Assembly: GCA_964412195.1 (NCBI GenBank)
Contig: CAYPNP010000020.1
Span: forward strand, 1-64,000
Direction of reading: 5' to 3'
DNA length: 64,000 nt
From: CAYPNP01 sp964412195
GTDB lineage: Bacteria > Acidobacteriota > JAAYUB01
Shown: one piece after another, positions 36,556-45,440 of the stretch
Position numbering within the stretch: position 1 is the stretch's first letter
How the letters are laid out: each line of letters opens with the position of its first letter
Notes under the pieces: generated by a model
Told to the model about the DNA's origin: nothing
The model's database searches: none
What the model saw: only the letters and a program-made list of their open reading frames with translations
Position numbers and translations under genes: made by a program

Positions 36556-37335
36556 ATGGACGCCCGGGACCTCGCGGTGGTGTGCGTCCGGCCCCAGGGG
36601 AGCGGCAACCTCGGCTCCATCGCCCGGGTCATGAGGAATTTCGGGTACCGCGACCTGATCCTGGTGGCGCCCCGCTGCGGGATCGACGAGCAGTCCTACC
36701 GGATGGCCTGCCACGCGGCGGAGGTCCTCGACCGGGCCAGGACCGTGGGCGACCTGGCGGCTCTCGACTCCGAATTCCACGGATTCATCGGCACCTGCGG
36801 CCGGGTGGACCCCAGCGTCCACGGGGAGCCGCTGCATCCGGCCGACCTGCCCGGCGCGGTCTCCCGCCTGGCCCCGCCGGCCCGCCTCGCCCTCCTGCTC
36901 GGGCCGGAGGACCACGGGCTCTCCAACACGGAGCTGAAGCGCTGCCGCTGGATCGTGCGCATCCCGGCCGATCCGGATTACCCCTCCCTGAACGTCGCCC
37001 AGGCCGCCGCCGTCCTCCTCTACGAGCTGGGCGGCCGGGGACGCCCCAATCCCGACCCGCCCGCGCCGGTGCGGGCGGCGACGACCGCGGAGATGGAGCA
37101 GCTCTTCGCCCAGCTCCGCCGGCTCCTCCTCCAAGTCGGTTTCCTGCACCGCAACAACCCGGAGCGGATCATGTACCCGTTACGGCGCCTGCTCTTCCGG
37201 GCCGGCCCGGAGGCGAGGGAGGTGCGCATCCTGCGGGGCATCCTGCGACAGCTCGGCTGGGCCTTCCGCCAGGCCGGCTTCCCGCCGGGTGACAAGATTC
37301 CTCCGGCTCCCGATGAAACCGCCGATGTCGATTAA
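36556..37335 (+). CDS. trmJ: tRNA/rRNA 2'-O-methyltransferase, TrmJ/SpoU family
   Basis: 259 aa SPOUT-fold methyltransferase. Motif 1 is GSGNLGSIARVMRNFGY, motif 2 LALLLGPEDHGLSN and motif 3 IPADPDYPSLNVAQAAAVLLYEL, the three that form the SAM-binding knot. The C-terminal helical tail (about residues 170-245, with MEQLFAQLRRLLLQVGFLHR) is characteristic of TrmJ, which methylates position 32 of tRNA; TrmJ rather than another SpoU member is inferred from this tail. It starts 5 bp after the DapF homologue and its stop codon overlaps the convergent recJ by 4 bp. Confidence 0.85.
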   Translation: MDARDLAVVCVRPQGSGNLGSIARVMRNFGYRDLILVAPRCGIDEQSYRMACHAAEVLDRARTVGDLAALDSEFHGFIGTCGRVDPSVHGEPLHPADLPGAVSRLAPPARLALLLGPEDHGLSNTELKRCRWIVRIPADPDYPSLNVAQAAAVLLYELGGRGRPNPDPPAPVRAATTAEMEQLFAQLRRLLLQVGFLHRNNPERIMYPLRRLLFRAGPEAREVRILRGILRQLGWAFRQAGFPPGDKIPPAPDETADVD

Positions 37336-39062
37336 TTGAACTTGATGTCGCGCAGGTTCAGCTGGAGGTTGCTGACCCCGTTGTACTCGTTGCAGAGGAT
37401 GCTGTAGACGATGGAAATCTGCTTCTGGTAGATCAGCTTGTCGAACAGGTTCCCTTTCTTCCACCACACCGCGTCGAAGTTCTGCAGGACGTTGCCCACC
37501 TTGATCTTCAGGTGCTTGTCCTTCAACAGCCACGGCCCGGAATAGACTTTCACGTTGGGCGTGGCGAACACCGGGATGGGGTTGCCCTCCCCGAAGGGGG
37601 CCAGCTCGTTGATCTCGTCCAGCAGCTTGAAGTTGATCTGGCTCAGCTCCAGGAACGAGTCGATGAGCAGCTCCGGTATCATGTCCTCGGGCTGCAAGGA
37701 CTGCATGGCGAAGTGGTTGATCCGCTCGCGGAATGGATCCACGTTCTCGTCCAGCAGGGTCAGCCCGGCCGCCAGGGCGTGCCCGCCGTACTTGATCAGG
37801 ATGTCGTCGCACGACTGCAGGGCCTGCAACAGGCTGAACTTCGAGGTGGAGCGGCCCGAGCCGTGCGCCTCGCCGTTCTCGATCGAGAGGATGATGGTCG
37901 GGCGGAAGAAGCGCTCCATGATCCGCGAGGCCACGATGCCGATCACGCCGCGGTGCCAGTTATCGCCTGCGAGGACCAGCACGGGGTCGGAGAAGAGCTC
38001 GGGGTGACGGACGGTGAGCTCCTCGATCTCCTCGAGGATCACCCGCTCCTCCTGCTGGCGCATGATGTTCTTCCGGTTCATGTCGCTGACGATGTTGCGG
38101 ACGTACTCCGGGTCCATCGAGTCGAACAGGTCCACGGCGGCGTTGGAGCCGCCCATCCGCCCGACGGCGTTGATCCGCGGGGCGATCTTGAACGCCAGGT
38201 CGATGCAGGAGATGTCCTTGCCCTTCACACCGGCCATTTCGATCAGGGTGAGCAGGCCGATGTTGTCGGGATTCCGCAGCGCCTCCAGGCCGTGCTTCAC
38301 GATGATCCGGTTCTCGTCTGTGAGGGAAACCAGGTCCGCCACGGTGCCGATGGCCACAAAGCTAAGGAACTGCTCGGCGGCCCGCTCCCGGTCGAACTCG
38401 TGCAGAAGGGCCTGGCAGAGCTTGAACACCACGCCGACGCCGGCGAGGTTCTTCTCGGGATAGGGGCAATCGTTCTGTTTCGGGTTGAGGATCGAATAGG
38501 CGTTCGGCAGGACGTCGCCGGGGAGGTGGTGGTCGGTGACGATCAGGTCCAGGCCGATGTTCTTTGTGAACTCGGCCACTTCCGTCGCCCGGATGCCGCA
38601 GTCCACGCTGATCACGAGGGAATACCCCTGGTCCTTGAACTCGTCGATGGCCTCCTGCTTGAGGCCGTACCCGTCCGTCAGGCGCCGCGGGATGTAGTAG
38701 CCGCAGACGCCGCCCAGGAGCTGGATCGTCTTCTTCAAGACGACGATGGAAGTCACGCCGTCGACGTCGAAGTCGCCGTAAATCAGGATTTTCTCTTTCT
38801 GGTGGATGGCCCGCGCGATCCGCTCCACGGTCCGGCGCATGTCCTTCATGATGAAGGGATCATACATGTCCTGAAGGGTGGAATAGAGGAACCGGTGGGC
38901 GGCCTCGGGCTCCTGGATGCCCCGGTTGATCAGCAGGAGCGCCTGCAGTTGGGAGATTTTCAGCTCCTCCACCAGGCGCTCGGTCCTCTCCTGCTGGACT
39001 GGCTGGACAATCCACTTATTTTCGATGTCGTTGCTGTTGGAATGCAGGTTTCTGTAAATCAA
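37332..39062 (-). CDS. recJ: single-stranded-DNA-specific exonuclease RecJ
   Basis: 576 aa. 5'-3' exonuclease of recombination and mismatch repair. DHH-domain motifs are present in order: YGDFDVDGVTS (motif I), SVDCGI (motif II region), VTDHHLPGD (DHH, motif III) and the DHHA1 part with GSGRSTSKFSLLQAL and KYGGHALAAGLTL. The C-terminal OB fold follows (VKVYSGPWLLKDKHLKIKV). The start is uncertain: TTG 39062 begins the open frame and gives the usual length, but no good ribosome site is visible; internal starts would remove part of the N-terminal domain. Convergent with trmJ, overlapping by 4 bp. Confidence 0.95.
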   Translation of the reverse strand: MIYRNLHSNSNDIENKWIVQPVQQERTERLVEELKISQLQALLLINRGIQEPEAAHRFLYSTLQDMYDPFIMKDMRRTVERIARAIHQKEKILIYGDFDVDGVTSIVVLKKTIQLLGGVCGYYIPRRLTDGYGLKQEAIDEFKDQGYSLVISVDCGIRATEVAEFTKNIGLDLIVTDHHLPGDVLPNAYSILNPKQNDCPYPEKNLAGVGVVFKLCQALLHEFDRERAAEQFLSFVAIGTVADLVSLTDENRIIVKHGLEALRNPDNIGLLTLIEMAGVKGKDISCIDLAFKIAPRINAVGRMGGSNAAVDLFDSMDPEYVRNIVSDMNRKNIMRQQEERVILEEIEELTVRHPELFSDPVLVLAGDNWHRGVIGIVASRIMERFFRPTIILSIENGEAHGSGRSTSKFSLLQALQSCDDILIKYGGHALAAGLTLLDENVDPFRERINHFAMQSLQPEDMIPELLIDSFLELSQINFKLLDEINELAPFGEGNPIPVFATPNVKVYSGPWLLKDKHLKIKVGNVLQNFDAVWWKKGNLFDKLIYQKQISIVYSILCNEYNGVSNLQLNLRDIKFN

Positions 39063-39172
39063 GCCTCAGTATAGCACGGGAGTGCGGAGGCGACAATACA
39101 CTTTCTTGAACTTCTGTCCAATTTTTTGGAAAACTCCGGGACGGATCCGGCCTGGATTGCCGGCGGGAGGGC

Positions 39173-39694
39173 TTATTTCAGCGCCCCGTCGATCACCTGG
39201 ATCATGTGCTGGTACTTCTCGCGGCTCTTCACCACGAAGGCTTCCAACTCGTCTTGCGAGGCGAAACCATTGTCCTGGTATGATTTATCCAGATAGTAGA
39301 CTTTGTCGTTCTGTTTGATGAAATCCCGGGAGGTATCCCCGTCGGTCAACGAGTCCATACCGGAGTCAAAGATCATGACGTAGGTGTTCCCCTTCATCAT
39401 GGTGAGGTCCTTGTAGACCTTCTTGTAATCCTTCTTGGCCAGGTCCTCGTCGATGAATTCCACGTTGTCAGGGTCCACATTGGCCTGGATGACGATGAAG
39501 GCCAGCCCTTGCAGGTACTGGATGCCGACGAACGTGTTGCGGGCGGCCGAGTCCTTGGCGACGAAGTAGACCAGGTTCTGGCTGGTCATCTTGCCCTTGA
39601 CGCTGTCGGCCGCGGGAAAGTTCTCCGCCGCATACAGCGCAAGGCTCGCCAGGGAGAGGATGAAGATCACTGACACCAACCGCCGCATTTTCAT
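39173..39694 (-). CDS. small secreted hypothetical protein
   Basis: 173 aa, not recognised. It has a signal peptide (RRLVSVIFILSLASLALYAA) and a mature part of mixed helix and strand with many Asp and Lys (PDNVEFIDEDLAKKDYKKVY). No Cys in the mature part, no lipobox, no membrane helix. ATG 39694 is chosen for the ribosome site GAGGTGG 5 nt upstream. It stands alone between recJ and the tmRNA gene, on the minus strand. Probably periplasmic; function unknown. Confidence 0.6.
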   Translation of the reverse strand: MKMRRLVSVIFILSLASLALYAAENFPAADSVKGKMTSQNLVYFVAKDSAARNTFVGIQYLQGLAFIVIQANVDPDNVEFIDEDLAKKDYKKVYKDLTMMKGNTYVMIFDSGMDSLTDGDTSRDFIKQNDKVYYLDKSYQDNGFASQDELEAFVVKSREKYQHMIQVIDGALK

Positions 39695-39902
39695 GATCCA
39701 CCTCGGAGGATTATTTAAAAAAACACTTTTTGATTTTAATTGCAATTTCCTCATTATGCAAGCCCTCTCGCACCACAAATTCGGAGGCCGCAATCGGTTC
39801 CTCCAGAATTTTATGATCACGGCTCCCGGGAAAAGTTACACCCTCTCCGGCAGCCGCCACGTCGGGCGGGTCGGCTCCATCGCCCCGGCGATTCCTCTGC
39901 GC

Positions 39903-39930
39903 AAAAAAAATGAGCACCTTACGTGCTCAT
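39903..39930 (-). terminator. intrinsic terminator of tmRNA gene
   Basis: Read on the minus strand: 8-bp stem ATGAGCAC / GTGCTCAT with a 5-nt loop, then a run of eight T. It lies 11 nt after the tmRNA CCA end. Confidence 0.92.
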
Positions 39931-39941
39931 GGATAAGGACA

Positions 39942-40289
39942 TGGTGGAGGCGGGGGGAATCGAACCCCCGTCCGAGAGTTTTCAGCCGCTGGAGACTACA
40001 TGCTTATTCTGTTTTCAATCTCGCCCGCGGTGATCAAAACAGTCAAACTCACCGCCGGCCAACCCCAAAGTTCTCGGCGTCCCACTCGGAGTCGCATGGT
40101 CCGCCCAGCCCGCTGTGTGACGGTAACCGGCAGCCCGCAGGCGAAGCCGACGGCACCGTGGCTGCTAGTTAGGCAGCCAGTGCGTAAGTAGGTTCAGCAG
40201 CTAATGTTTAGCTTCCCGATTTTTACGGGTCAGGAAACCCGGCATGCCTCCAGGGCCTCAACCACTCCCGTCGAACCCATATCGCCCCC
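39942..40289 (-). ncRNA. ssrA: transfer-messenger RNA (tmRNA)
   Basis: 348 nt including CCA. The 5' end GGGGGCG pairs with 3' CGCCTCC(ACCA), and the T arm GGGGGTTCGATTCCCCC and 5' ATGGGTTCGACGGG are the usual tmRNA ends. The tag-coding stretch is at 40169-40198 (minus): the resume codon GCT is preceded by TTAGCT, giving the peptide AEPTYALAA before TAA. ALAA is the normal protease signal. Rescues stalled ribosomes with SmpB. Promoter boxes and an intrinsic terminator flank it. Confidence 0.95.
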
Positions 40290-40317
40290 AGTCAAAGATC
40301 GTGGCGGGAAGGTGTGC

Positions 40318-40346
40318 ATCATACGCCGTCCGGAGCCGGCCGGCAA
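40318..40346 (-). promoter_or_regulatory. candidate ssrA promoter
   Basis: On the minus strand, TTGCCG (40346-40341), a 17-bp spacer and TATGAT (40323-40318), about 28 bp before the mature 5' end, allowing a short processed leader. Confidence 0.5.
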
Positions 40347-40377
40347 CTACTTTGACGGCCGGCCCCCCCCAAAAGTT

Positions 40378-42876
40378 TCACTTTTTCTCCCGGAGCCGGG
40401 CCGCCAGGGTGTCCCATCCGAGGCCCTGCCCCTTCAGGTACCGGTCGAACCAGTATTCCAGGAACTGCTCCTGGGCGATCCAGTTCTCGAACTTGCCCTT
40501 CATCCCGTGGTCCTCGCCGTAGAAGCGGATGTAGGCCGTGTCCCGCCCGAGCACCTTGAGCGCGGTGAACATCTGGGCGGACTCCTCCGCCGGCACGTTG
40601 GTGTCGGACAGTCCATGCATGAGCAGCAGCGGGGTCCGCACCCGGTCGGCGTGGAAGAGCGGCGACTGCCCGACGTACATCTCGGGGCGGTTCCATGGAT
40701 AGGCCCCCGGCATCGCCGTCTGGCCGTACTGGTACCCCCACCAGCCGGCGCCCCAGTAGCTGGCCAGGTTGGAGATGCCGTACTCCGAGCAGAGGGCGGC
40801 GAAGAGGGTCGTCCGGGTGGCCAGCGTCATGGCCAGGAAGCCGCCGTACGAGCCGGAAAACGCCCCCACCGCCTTCGGATCCAGGAAAGACTTCTCCTTC
40901 AGGAGGGCCTGGGTGGCGGCGATGATGTCGTCCGCCGATTTCAGCCCCCACTCGTTGGGGTGCTCGTCCGCGAAGGCCGGCCCGTAGCCGACCGCCCCGC
41001 GGGGATTGCACACCAAGACGGCGTAGCCGCGCCCGGCCAGGCCCTGCAGTTCCCAGTTGAACACTTCGCCGCAGGGGATGACCCCGCCGTAGAAAAACAC
41101 CACGAGCGGATACTTCCGGGCAGGGTCGAAGCCTGCCGGCAGGGTCAGCCAGCCGCTGAGATCGCGACCGTCGGGCGCGTGGTAATCCCACGCCTCGGTC
41201 CGGGCCACTTCCAGGCGGTCGAACAGGCCGGTGTTGACATCCCACAATATTTCCGAAGCCCGGCCGTCCGCCTGGCGGCGGAGCGCCGGCGTCCGTTCCA
41301 GGGAGCCGACCAGGTAGACAAAGGCGCCCGTCTTGTCCAGCCGGTCGAATCCCCAGATCACCCGGCCGTCGATTGGCTCCTCCGCTATCCGCCCGTCCGG
41401 ACCCAGGCGATACACCAGGGACCGCCCGCCCCGGGTGGCCAGGAAATAGACCGTCCGGCCGTCGCCGGAGAAATCGAACGTCTCGCCCCGCTGCCCGGCG
41501 AAGATCATGTCCAGGCCGACGCAGGGCGAAAAATCGGCCGTCAGGTTGCGGACGGCCCCCGCGGCCCGGTCCCAGAAATAGAGGTCCATGTCATAGTAGT
41601 TCCACGGTTGGGCGGGATCCGGGCTGTAGAAGCGGGAGGAGCCGACCAGGTAGAACCCGTCCCCCCGGGGGCTCAGCCGGGCGCCGCCGAAGTTGAACCC
41701 CTCCGCCCAGAGGAGCTTCGTGCTGAAATCCGCCAGGTTCTGCTCGTAGAATTCGTACCGCGAATAGGGGTAGGCCGAACTCTCCAGCGCGCGGACCACC
41801 AGGGCGGCGGTGCCGTCGGCGGACAGGTCGAAGCTATCGATCCGCCAATCCCCGGAAGTGAGCGTCTCGATCACCGAACCGTCCGCGGCCACGCGGCGCA
41901 ACCGGGTGCGGTCGTCCCAGCCGTCATCCTTCTTCTCGTAGATCTCGGTCAGCAGGTCCCACTTCTTTTCGTCGGCCTTTTTCTTGGGGGTGTGCAGGAA
42001 GTAGATGAAACGGCCGTCCGGCGACCAGCGGCCGCTGGAAATCTGGCCTTCCAGCAGGGCGACGCGCCGGAGCGAGGCGCCCGCCAGATCGTATTCAAAC
42101 AGCGCGGACTTCCCCTCCTCCGGGCTGCCGATGAAGCCCAGCTTCCCGCCTGCGGAATCCCAGAACGGCCCCTTCAGGGAGAAGCCCATCGCCAGGGTCG
42201 CCTCGCACCGGCCGCTGGCGGCGTCCAGCACGCGGATGTCGGTGAGGCGCTTCCGGTCGTCGGTCCAGCGGCCGGTCACGATAGCCACTCGCTTTTCATC
42301 CGGCGATCCTTTCAGGTCCTCGATCGACTGGATCCACGGGTAGTCCGAACGGGAGACCGCGTGGCGCGCCGAAACCCCAAACCGGCAGTCCGCCCCTTCG
42401 CTCCCCTTCTGCAGGACCAGGAACGGAGTGGCGGCGCCTTCCTTGGCGAACCGGCCGACCAGCAGCAGGCGGTGATACCCCCCGTCCAGATCGCACACAT
42501 CGTCCGGCTTGACCGTGCGGCCGTTGAGGTAGAACTCCCACTGCCCTTCCCCCTCCACCAGGATCTTGGCCCGGGCAAAACGGTCCAGGCTCACGTAGGC
42601 CGCCAGGAGGCAGACCTGGCCGGGCTTCACGCCCAGAGGCAGGGCGGATGAAGTTTGCCATTTCAGCCCGGGTGCCGCTTCCTGTCCCTCTTCGGGACAC
42701 AGCCGTTCCGCCACCGGCTCCAGCGAGGGATCCTTCTCCGCAAAAGCGGGCAGGCGCTGCGGGGCCGGGCCCGCCAGGAGATGGGGAGCCACCGGCACCC
42801 GGCGCTCCGGAACCTCGCCGGCCAGGCAAACCGCCGCCATCAGGACCGCCATGCCAAACCAACCCAACCGTCTCAT
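40378..42876 (-). CDS. S9 family (prolyl oligopeptidase-like) serine peptidase, secreted
   Basis: About 832 aa with signal peptide (WFGMAVLMAAVCLAG). Residues about 100-560 form beta-propeller blades with WSPDGRFIYFL and other WD/PD40-like repeats (FDLSADGTAALVV, FDFSGDGRTVYFLA). The C-terminal alpha/beta hydrolase carries the nucleophile in FSGSYGGF, Asp in LSDTNVP and His in EDHGMKGKF, and the oxyanion segment YGGVIPCGEVFNW. It should cleave peptides or oligopeptides in the periplasm. ATG 42876 has GGAGGTCG upstream. It is the gene after the FadL gene on the same strand, but an intrinsic terminator separates them. Confidence 0.9.
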   Translation of the reverse strand: MRRLGWFGMAVLMAAVCLAGEVPERRVPVAPHLLAGPAPQRLPAFAEKDPSLEPVAERLCPEEGQEAAPGLKWQTSSALPLGVKPGQVCLLAAYVSLDRFARAKILVEGEGQWEFYLNGRTVKPDDVCDLDGGYHRLLLVGRFAKEGAATPFLVLQKGSEGADCRFGVSARHAVSRSDYPWIQSIEDLKGSPDEKRVAIVTGRWTDDRKRLTDIRVLDAASGRCEATLAMGFSLKGPFWDSAGGKLGFIGSPEEGKSALFEYDLAGASLRRVALLEGQISSGRWSPDGRFIYFLHTPKKKADEKKWDLLTEIYEKKDDGWDDRTRLRRVAADGSVIETLTSGDWRIDSFDLSADGTAALVVRALESSAYPYSRYEFYEQNLADFSTKLLWAEGFNFGGARLSPRGDGFYLVGSSRFYSPDPAQPWNYYDMDLYFWDRAAGAVRNLTADFSPCVGLDMIFAGQRGETFDFSGDGRTVYFLATRGGRSLVYRLGPDGRIAEEPIDGRVIWGFDRLDKTGAFVYLVGSLERTPALRRQADGRASEILWDVNTGLFDRLEVARTEAWDYHAPDGRDLSGWLTLPAGFDPARKYPLVVFFYGGVIPCGEVFNWELQGLAGRGYAVLVCNPRGAVGYGPAFADEHPNEWGLKSADDIIAATQALLKEKSFLDPKAVGAFSGSYGGFLAMTLATRTTLFAALCSEYGISNLASYWGAGWWGYQYGQTAMPGAYPWNRPEMYVGQSPLFHADRVRTPLLLMHGLSDTNVPAEESAQMFTALKVLGRDTAYIRFYGEDHGMKGKFENWIAQEQFLEYWFDRYLKGQGLGWDTLAARLREKK

Positions 42877-43000
42877 GGACGACCTCCGATCTGTGGAATA
42901 CGGAACAGGACTTTTTACGAATCCCCGCCGGCGAAGTATGCGGAACCCATGGATCCGGGAATCCGAAAGGAGGCGATCATCCGCCGCCGTATCCGCCGAC

Positions 43001-43030
43001 AAAAAGGCCGGCCCCCCGGGGGGCCGGCCT
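43001..43030 (-). terminator. intrinsic terminator after FadL-type gene
   Basis: A perfect 26-bp palindrome (arms AGGCCGGCCCCCC) at 43005-43030, followed on the minus strand by five T. It lies 25 bp after the porin stop codon. Confidence 0.9.
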
Positions 43031-43054
43031 GGACCGAATCAAATCGACAGGATG

Positions 43055-44338
43055 CTAGAAGCGGTATCCGGCGGAGAACCCGAACAGGTTGGCGTAGCTC
43101 TTGTACTTGCCCTGGGACGGGATGATGTCGTAGTCGGGGTTGTTGTGGATGTCGCGCTCGAAGAAATAGAGGTACATGTACGCCACGTCAAAGAAGATCT
43201 TGCCCTTGTGATAACCGTAGCCCACCTGGAGGCTGAAGCGGTCGTTGTCCGGGAGGATCGGGTCCAGGGTCGCGTCCGGCGTCGGGTTGGAATCATAGTA
43301 CATGCCGAACCGCAGGTCCGACGTCTCATTGTAATGGAATTCGTTGCCCCAGCGAAGCGCCCAGGTGTCCGCCCAGTCCTTGGGCGCTTTGGTATTCCGC
43401 AGCGCCAGCGTCTGTTGGGAGAAGTTGAAGGGGAGCTCGGTGTAGTCGGACCAGCCGGACCACTGGAGGTCCACTTCGGTCTCGTACTGCTTGGTCACCT
43501 CGCCGCCGATGCCGATGAAGGCTGTGTCAGGCAGGGTGATGGAGGTGGAGGCCGGCTGGCTGGGGAAGAGGGCCGCCAGGGTGCCGTCGATCTGGGGCAC
43601 GCTGGTATATGGCACCGTGAGTTCGAGGTTCCCCTCCAGCTCCGTCTTGACCTGGCTCCGGTAGCTGACGCCCAGGGCCCACTTGTCGTTCAGCATGAGC
43701 CGGAGTCCGGCGTTCCAGCCGAAATCGTCGCTATCGACGATGGCGCTGAAATAGCCGTCATCGAGGGGATACCCGCCGAAAATCAGGTCGGAAAGGGGCT
43801 GCAGGTACAGCTCCCGGTCCAGCCGGGCCTCGGTGTGGTAATAATCGAAGCCCACGGCGACGCTCACGCGGTCGTTGATCTTGTAGGCGATGGTGGGATT
43901 GAAGCAGAAGGACAGCAACCGGGCCTCTTTGGAGTAATACTTGCCCGGGAAATCGTCGGGCCATCCCTTGCTCAGCCCGTAGGGCACGAACACGCCAAAG
44001 CCGAAGTACCATTTGTCGTTGATCTGCTGGGTCACGTACGCATGCAGCGGAAACTCCCAGCGATCCCGCGAGTCGATCTCCGTGCCGTCCACGTCGATCC
44101 AGGTGGTGTTGCCGAGGATGGCGGTCCCGCCGAAGTAGAATTGGGTTCCCTCGAGCTGGGTAATCCCGGCCGGATTGAAATAAATGGCCGACGGGTCGTC
44201 CGCGCGGGCCGCAAAGGCCATGGCCTGGCCCATGGCGCGGGCGCCCTGCTCGTTGATCTGGAAGCCCGCGGCCATCGCGGAGCCGGCCAGCAACCCAACG
44301 AGCCCAATCCACAGGATCCCGGACAGAAGTTTCTTCAT
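43055..44338 (-). CDS. FadL/OmpP1/TodX-family outer-membrane protein
   Basis: 427 aa. Signal peptide SGILWIGLVGLLAGSAMAA, then the FadL N-terminal hatch pattern GFQINEQGARAMGQAMAFAA with ADDPSAIYFNPAGI, diagnostic for the family of long-chain fatty-acid and hydrocarbon channels. The remaining sequence is amphipathic strands rich in Trp and Tyr (WNAGLRLMLNDKWALGVSY), ending LFGFSAGYRF with the C-terminal Phe of outer-membrane barrels. Preceded by a good promoter and followed by a strong terminator, so monocistronic. Substrate is inferred as hydrophobic. Confidence 0.92.
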   Translation of the reverse strand: MKKLLSGILWIGLVGLLAGSAMAAGFQINEQGARAMGQAMAFAARADDPSAIYFNPAGITQLEGTQFYFGGTAILGNTTWIDVDGTEIDSRDRWEFPLHAYVTQQINDKWYFGFGVFVPYGLSKGWPDDFPGKYYSKEARLLSFCFNPTIAYKINDRVSVAVGFDYYHTEARLDRELYLQPLSDLIFGGYPLDDGYFSAIVDSDDFGWNAGLRLMLNDKWALGVSYRSQVKTELEGNLELTVPYTSVPQIDGTLAALFPSQPASTSITLPDTAFIGIGGEVTKQYETEVDLQWSGWSDYTELPFNFSQQTLALRNTKAPKDWADTWALRWGNEFHYNETSDLRFGMYYDSNPTPDATLDPILPDNDRFSLQVGYGYHKGKIFFDVAYMYLYFFERDIHNNPDYDIIPSQGKYKSYANLFGFSAGYRF

Positions 44339-44378
44339 AGCCGCTTCTCCTTCGAGAATAGATGAATATTTGCCGCGA

Positions 44379-44406
44379 ATTATACCGAAAAGACAGATTA
44401 AAGCAA
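44379..44406 (-). promoter_or_regulatory. promoter of FadL-type gene
   Basis: On the minus strand, TTGCTT (44406-44401), a 16-bp spacer and a consensus TATAAT (44384-44379), 41 bp before the start codon; a GAAGGAG ribosome site lies between. Confidence 0.65.
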
Positions 44407-44435
44407 CACTAAAAAGTGAGTCCGCGCAAGAGGGG

Positions 44436-45293
44436 CTATTCGCCCACTCCGTCCAGGTCGGCCATCTCCATGTGGTTCTGGCGGAAATACCGCTGGAGGG
44501 CCTTCAGGTAATGCCCGATGGAGGGATGCCGCTGACCGGGCTCCTTCAGGAGGGTCCGGGCGATGACGGCGTCCAGCTCCGGGTCCACCATCGGGTTCCG
44601 CTCCCCGATGGGCGGGGGCGTGATGCGGGTGGTGTTGAGAATGGAATCCGCCAGGGACCCGGCCTCGAACGGACGGCGGCAGGTCAGCATCTCGTAGGAG
44701 ATCACCCCGACCGCGAACTGGTCGGCCGCGGGAGTCACCGCCTGTCCCATGATCTGTTCCGGAGCCATGTAGTGCGCGCTGCCCAGGAGGAAATTCATGT
44801 GGGCGGAGGTTTGGGTCGCCGACTGGATCTTGGCGATGGAGAAGTCCAGGATCTTGACCCGCCCCTCCGGGGTCAGCCGGAGGTTCTCCGGTTTGATGTC
44901 CCGGTGCACGACCCCCTGCCGGTGGGCGGAAGCCAGGCCCAGGCAGACCTGGCCGATGATTCCGTAAAAACCCTGCAGGGTGAAGATTTTCTCCTCCTGC
45001 ATCACCTCGCGCAAACTCCGCCCCTCGACATATTCCATGACGATGATGTAGTCGCCGTTGGAGAACACCACGTCGAAGAGCATCGCGACGTTCGGGTGGA
45101 GGAGCCTGCCCTGGGCCCGGACCTCCTTCTTGAATCGCTGCAGGTTTTCGGGCTTGCTGACTTTCTCCCCCGGGATCACCTTCAGCGCCACGAAGCGGTC
45201 CACCAGGGGGTCGAATGCCTTGTAGACGGTGCCGGTGCTGCCTTCACCGATCAGTCGGACGATCTCGTATTTTCCGATCTTGGCAGGTTGCAT
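44436..45293 (-). CDS. Hanks-type Ser/Thr protein kinase with DFS in place of DFG
   Basis: 285 aa, essentially a kinase domain alone, no membrane helix. Seen: Gly-rich loop IGEGSTGTVYKAF, VALKVI (ATP Lys), catalytic loop HRDIKPENL, the metal motif as LDFSIAKI (D150-F151-S152, where DFG is expected), the activation segment ending MAPEQI, and DQFAVGVISYEML. Asp is kept and Gly to Ser changes occur in some active kinases, so activity is likely. ATG 45293 is chosen because MQPAKIGKYEIVRLIGEG begins the domain; a much longer upstream frame runs antisense through other genes and is not coding. Divergent from the CACHE-sensor gene, sharing a short promoter region. Confidence 0.9.
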   Translation of the reverse strand: MQPAKIGKYEIVRLIGEGSTGTVYKAFDPLVDRFVALKVIPGEKVSKPENLQRFKKEVRAQGRLLHPNVAMLFDVVFSNGDYIIVMEYVEGRSLREVMQEEKIFTLQGFYGIIGQVCLGLASAHRQGVVHRDIKPENLRLTPEGRVKILDFSIAKIQSATQTSAHMNFLLGSAHYMAPEQIMGQAVTPAADQFAVGVISYEMLTCRRPFEAGSLADSILNTTRITPPPIGERNPMVDPELDAVIARTLLKEPGQRHPSIGHYLKALQRYFRQNHMEMADLDGVGE

Positions 45294-45360
45294 GCCCGGA
45301 GCCTCTCGCTGGAAAAACAGCCCGATTATACCACACCCTCCGGAGGGTGCCTTTTCCCGG

Positions 45361-45389
45361 TTGTCAGGGACGCTGTTTTGGCATAGAAT
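45361..45389 (+). promoter_or_regulatory. promoter of CACHE-sensor gene
   Basis: TTGTCA at 45361-45366, a 17-bp spacer and TAGAAT at 45384-45389, 52 bp before the start codon at 45441. Confidence 0.6.
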
Positions 45390-45440
45390 GAAATCAAAAC
45401 TGATGCTTTCCTTTATGAACCCTTTTCCCGGAGGGTCAAA

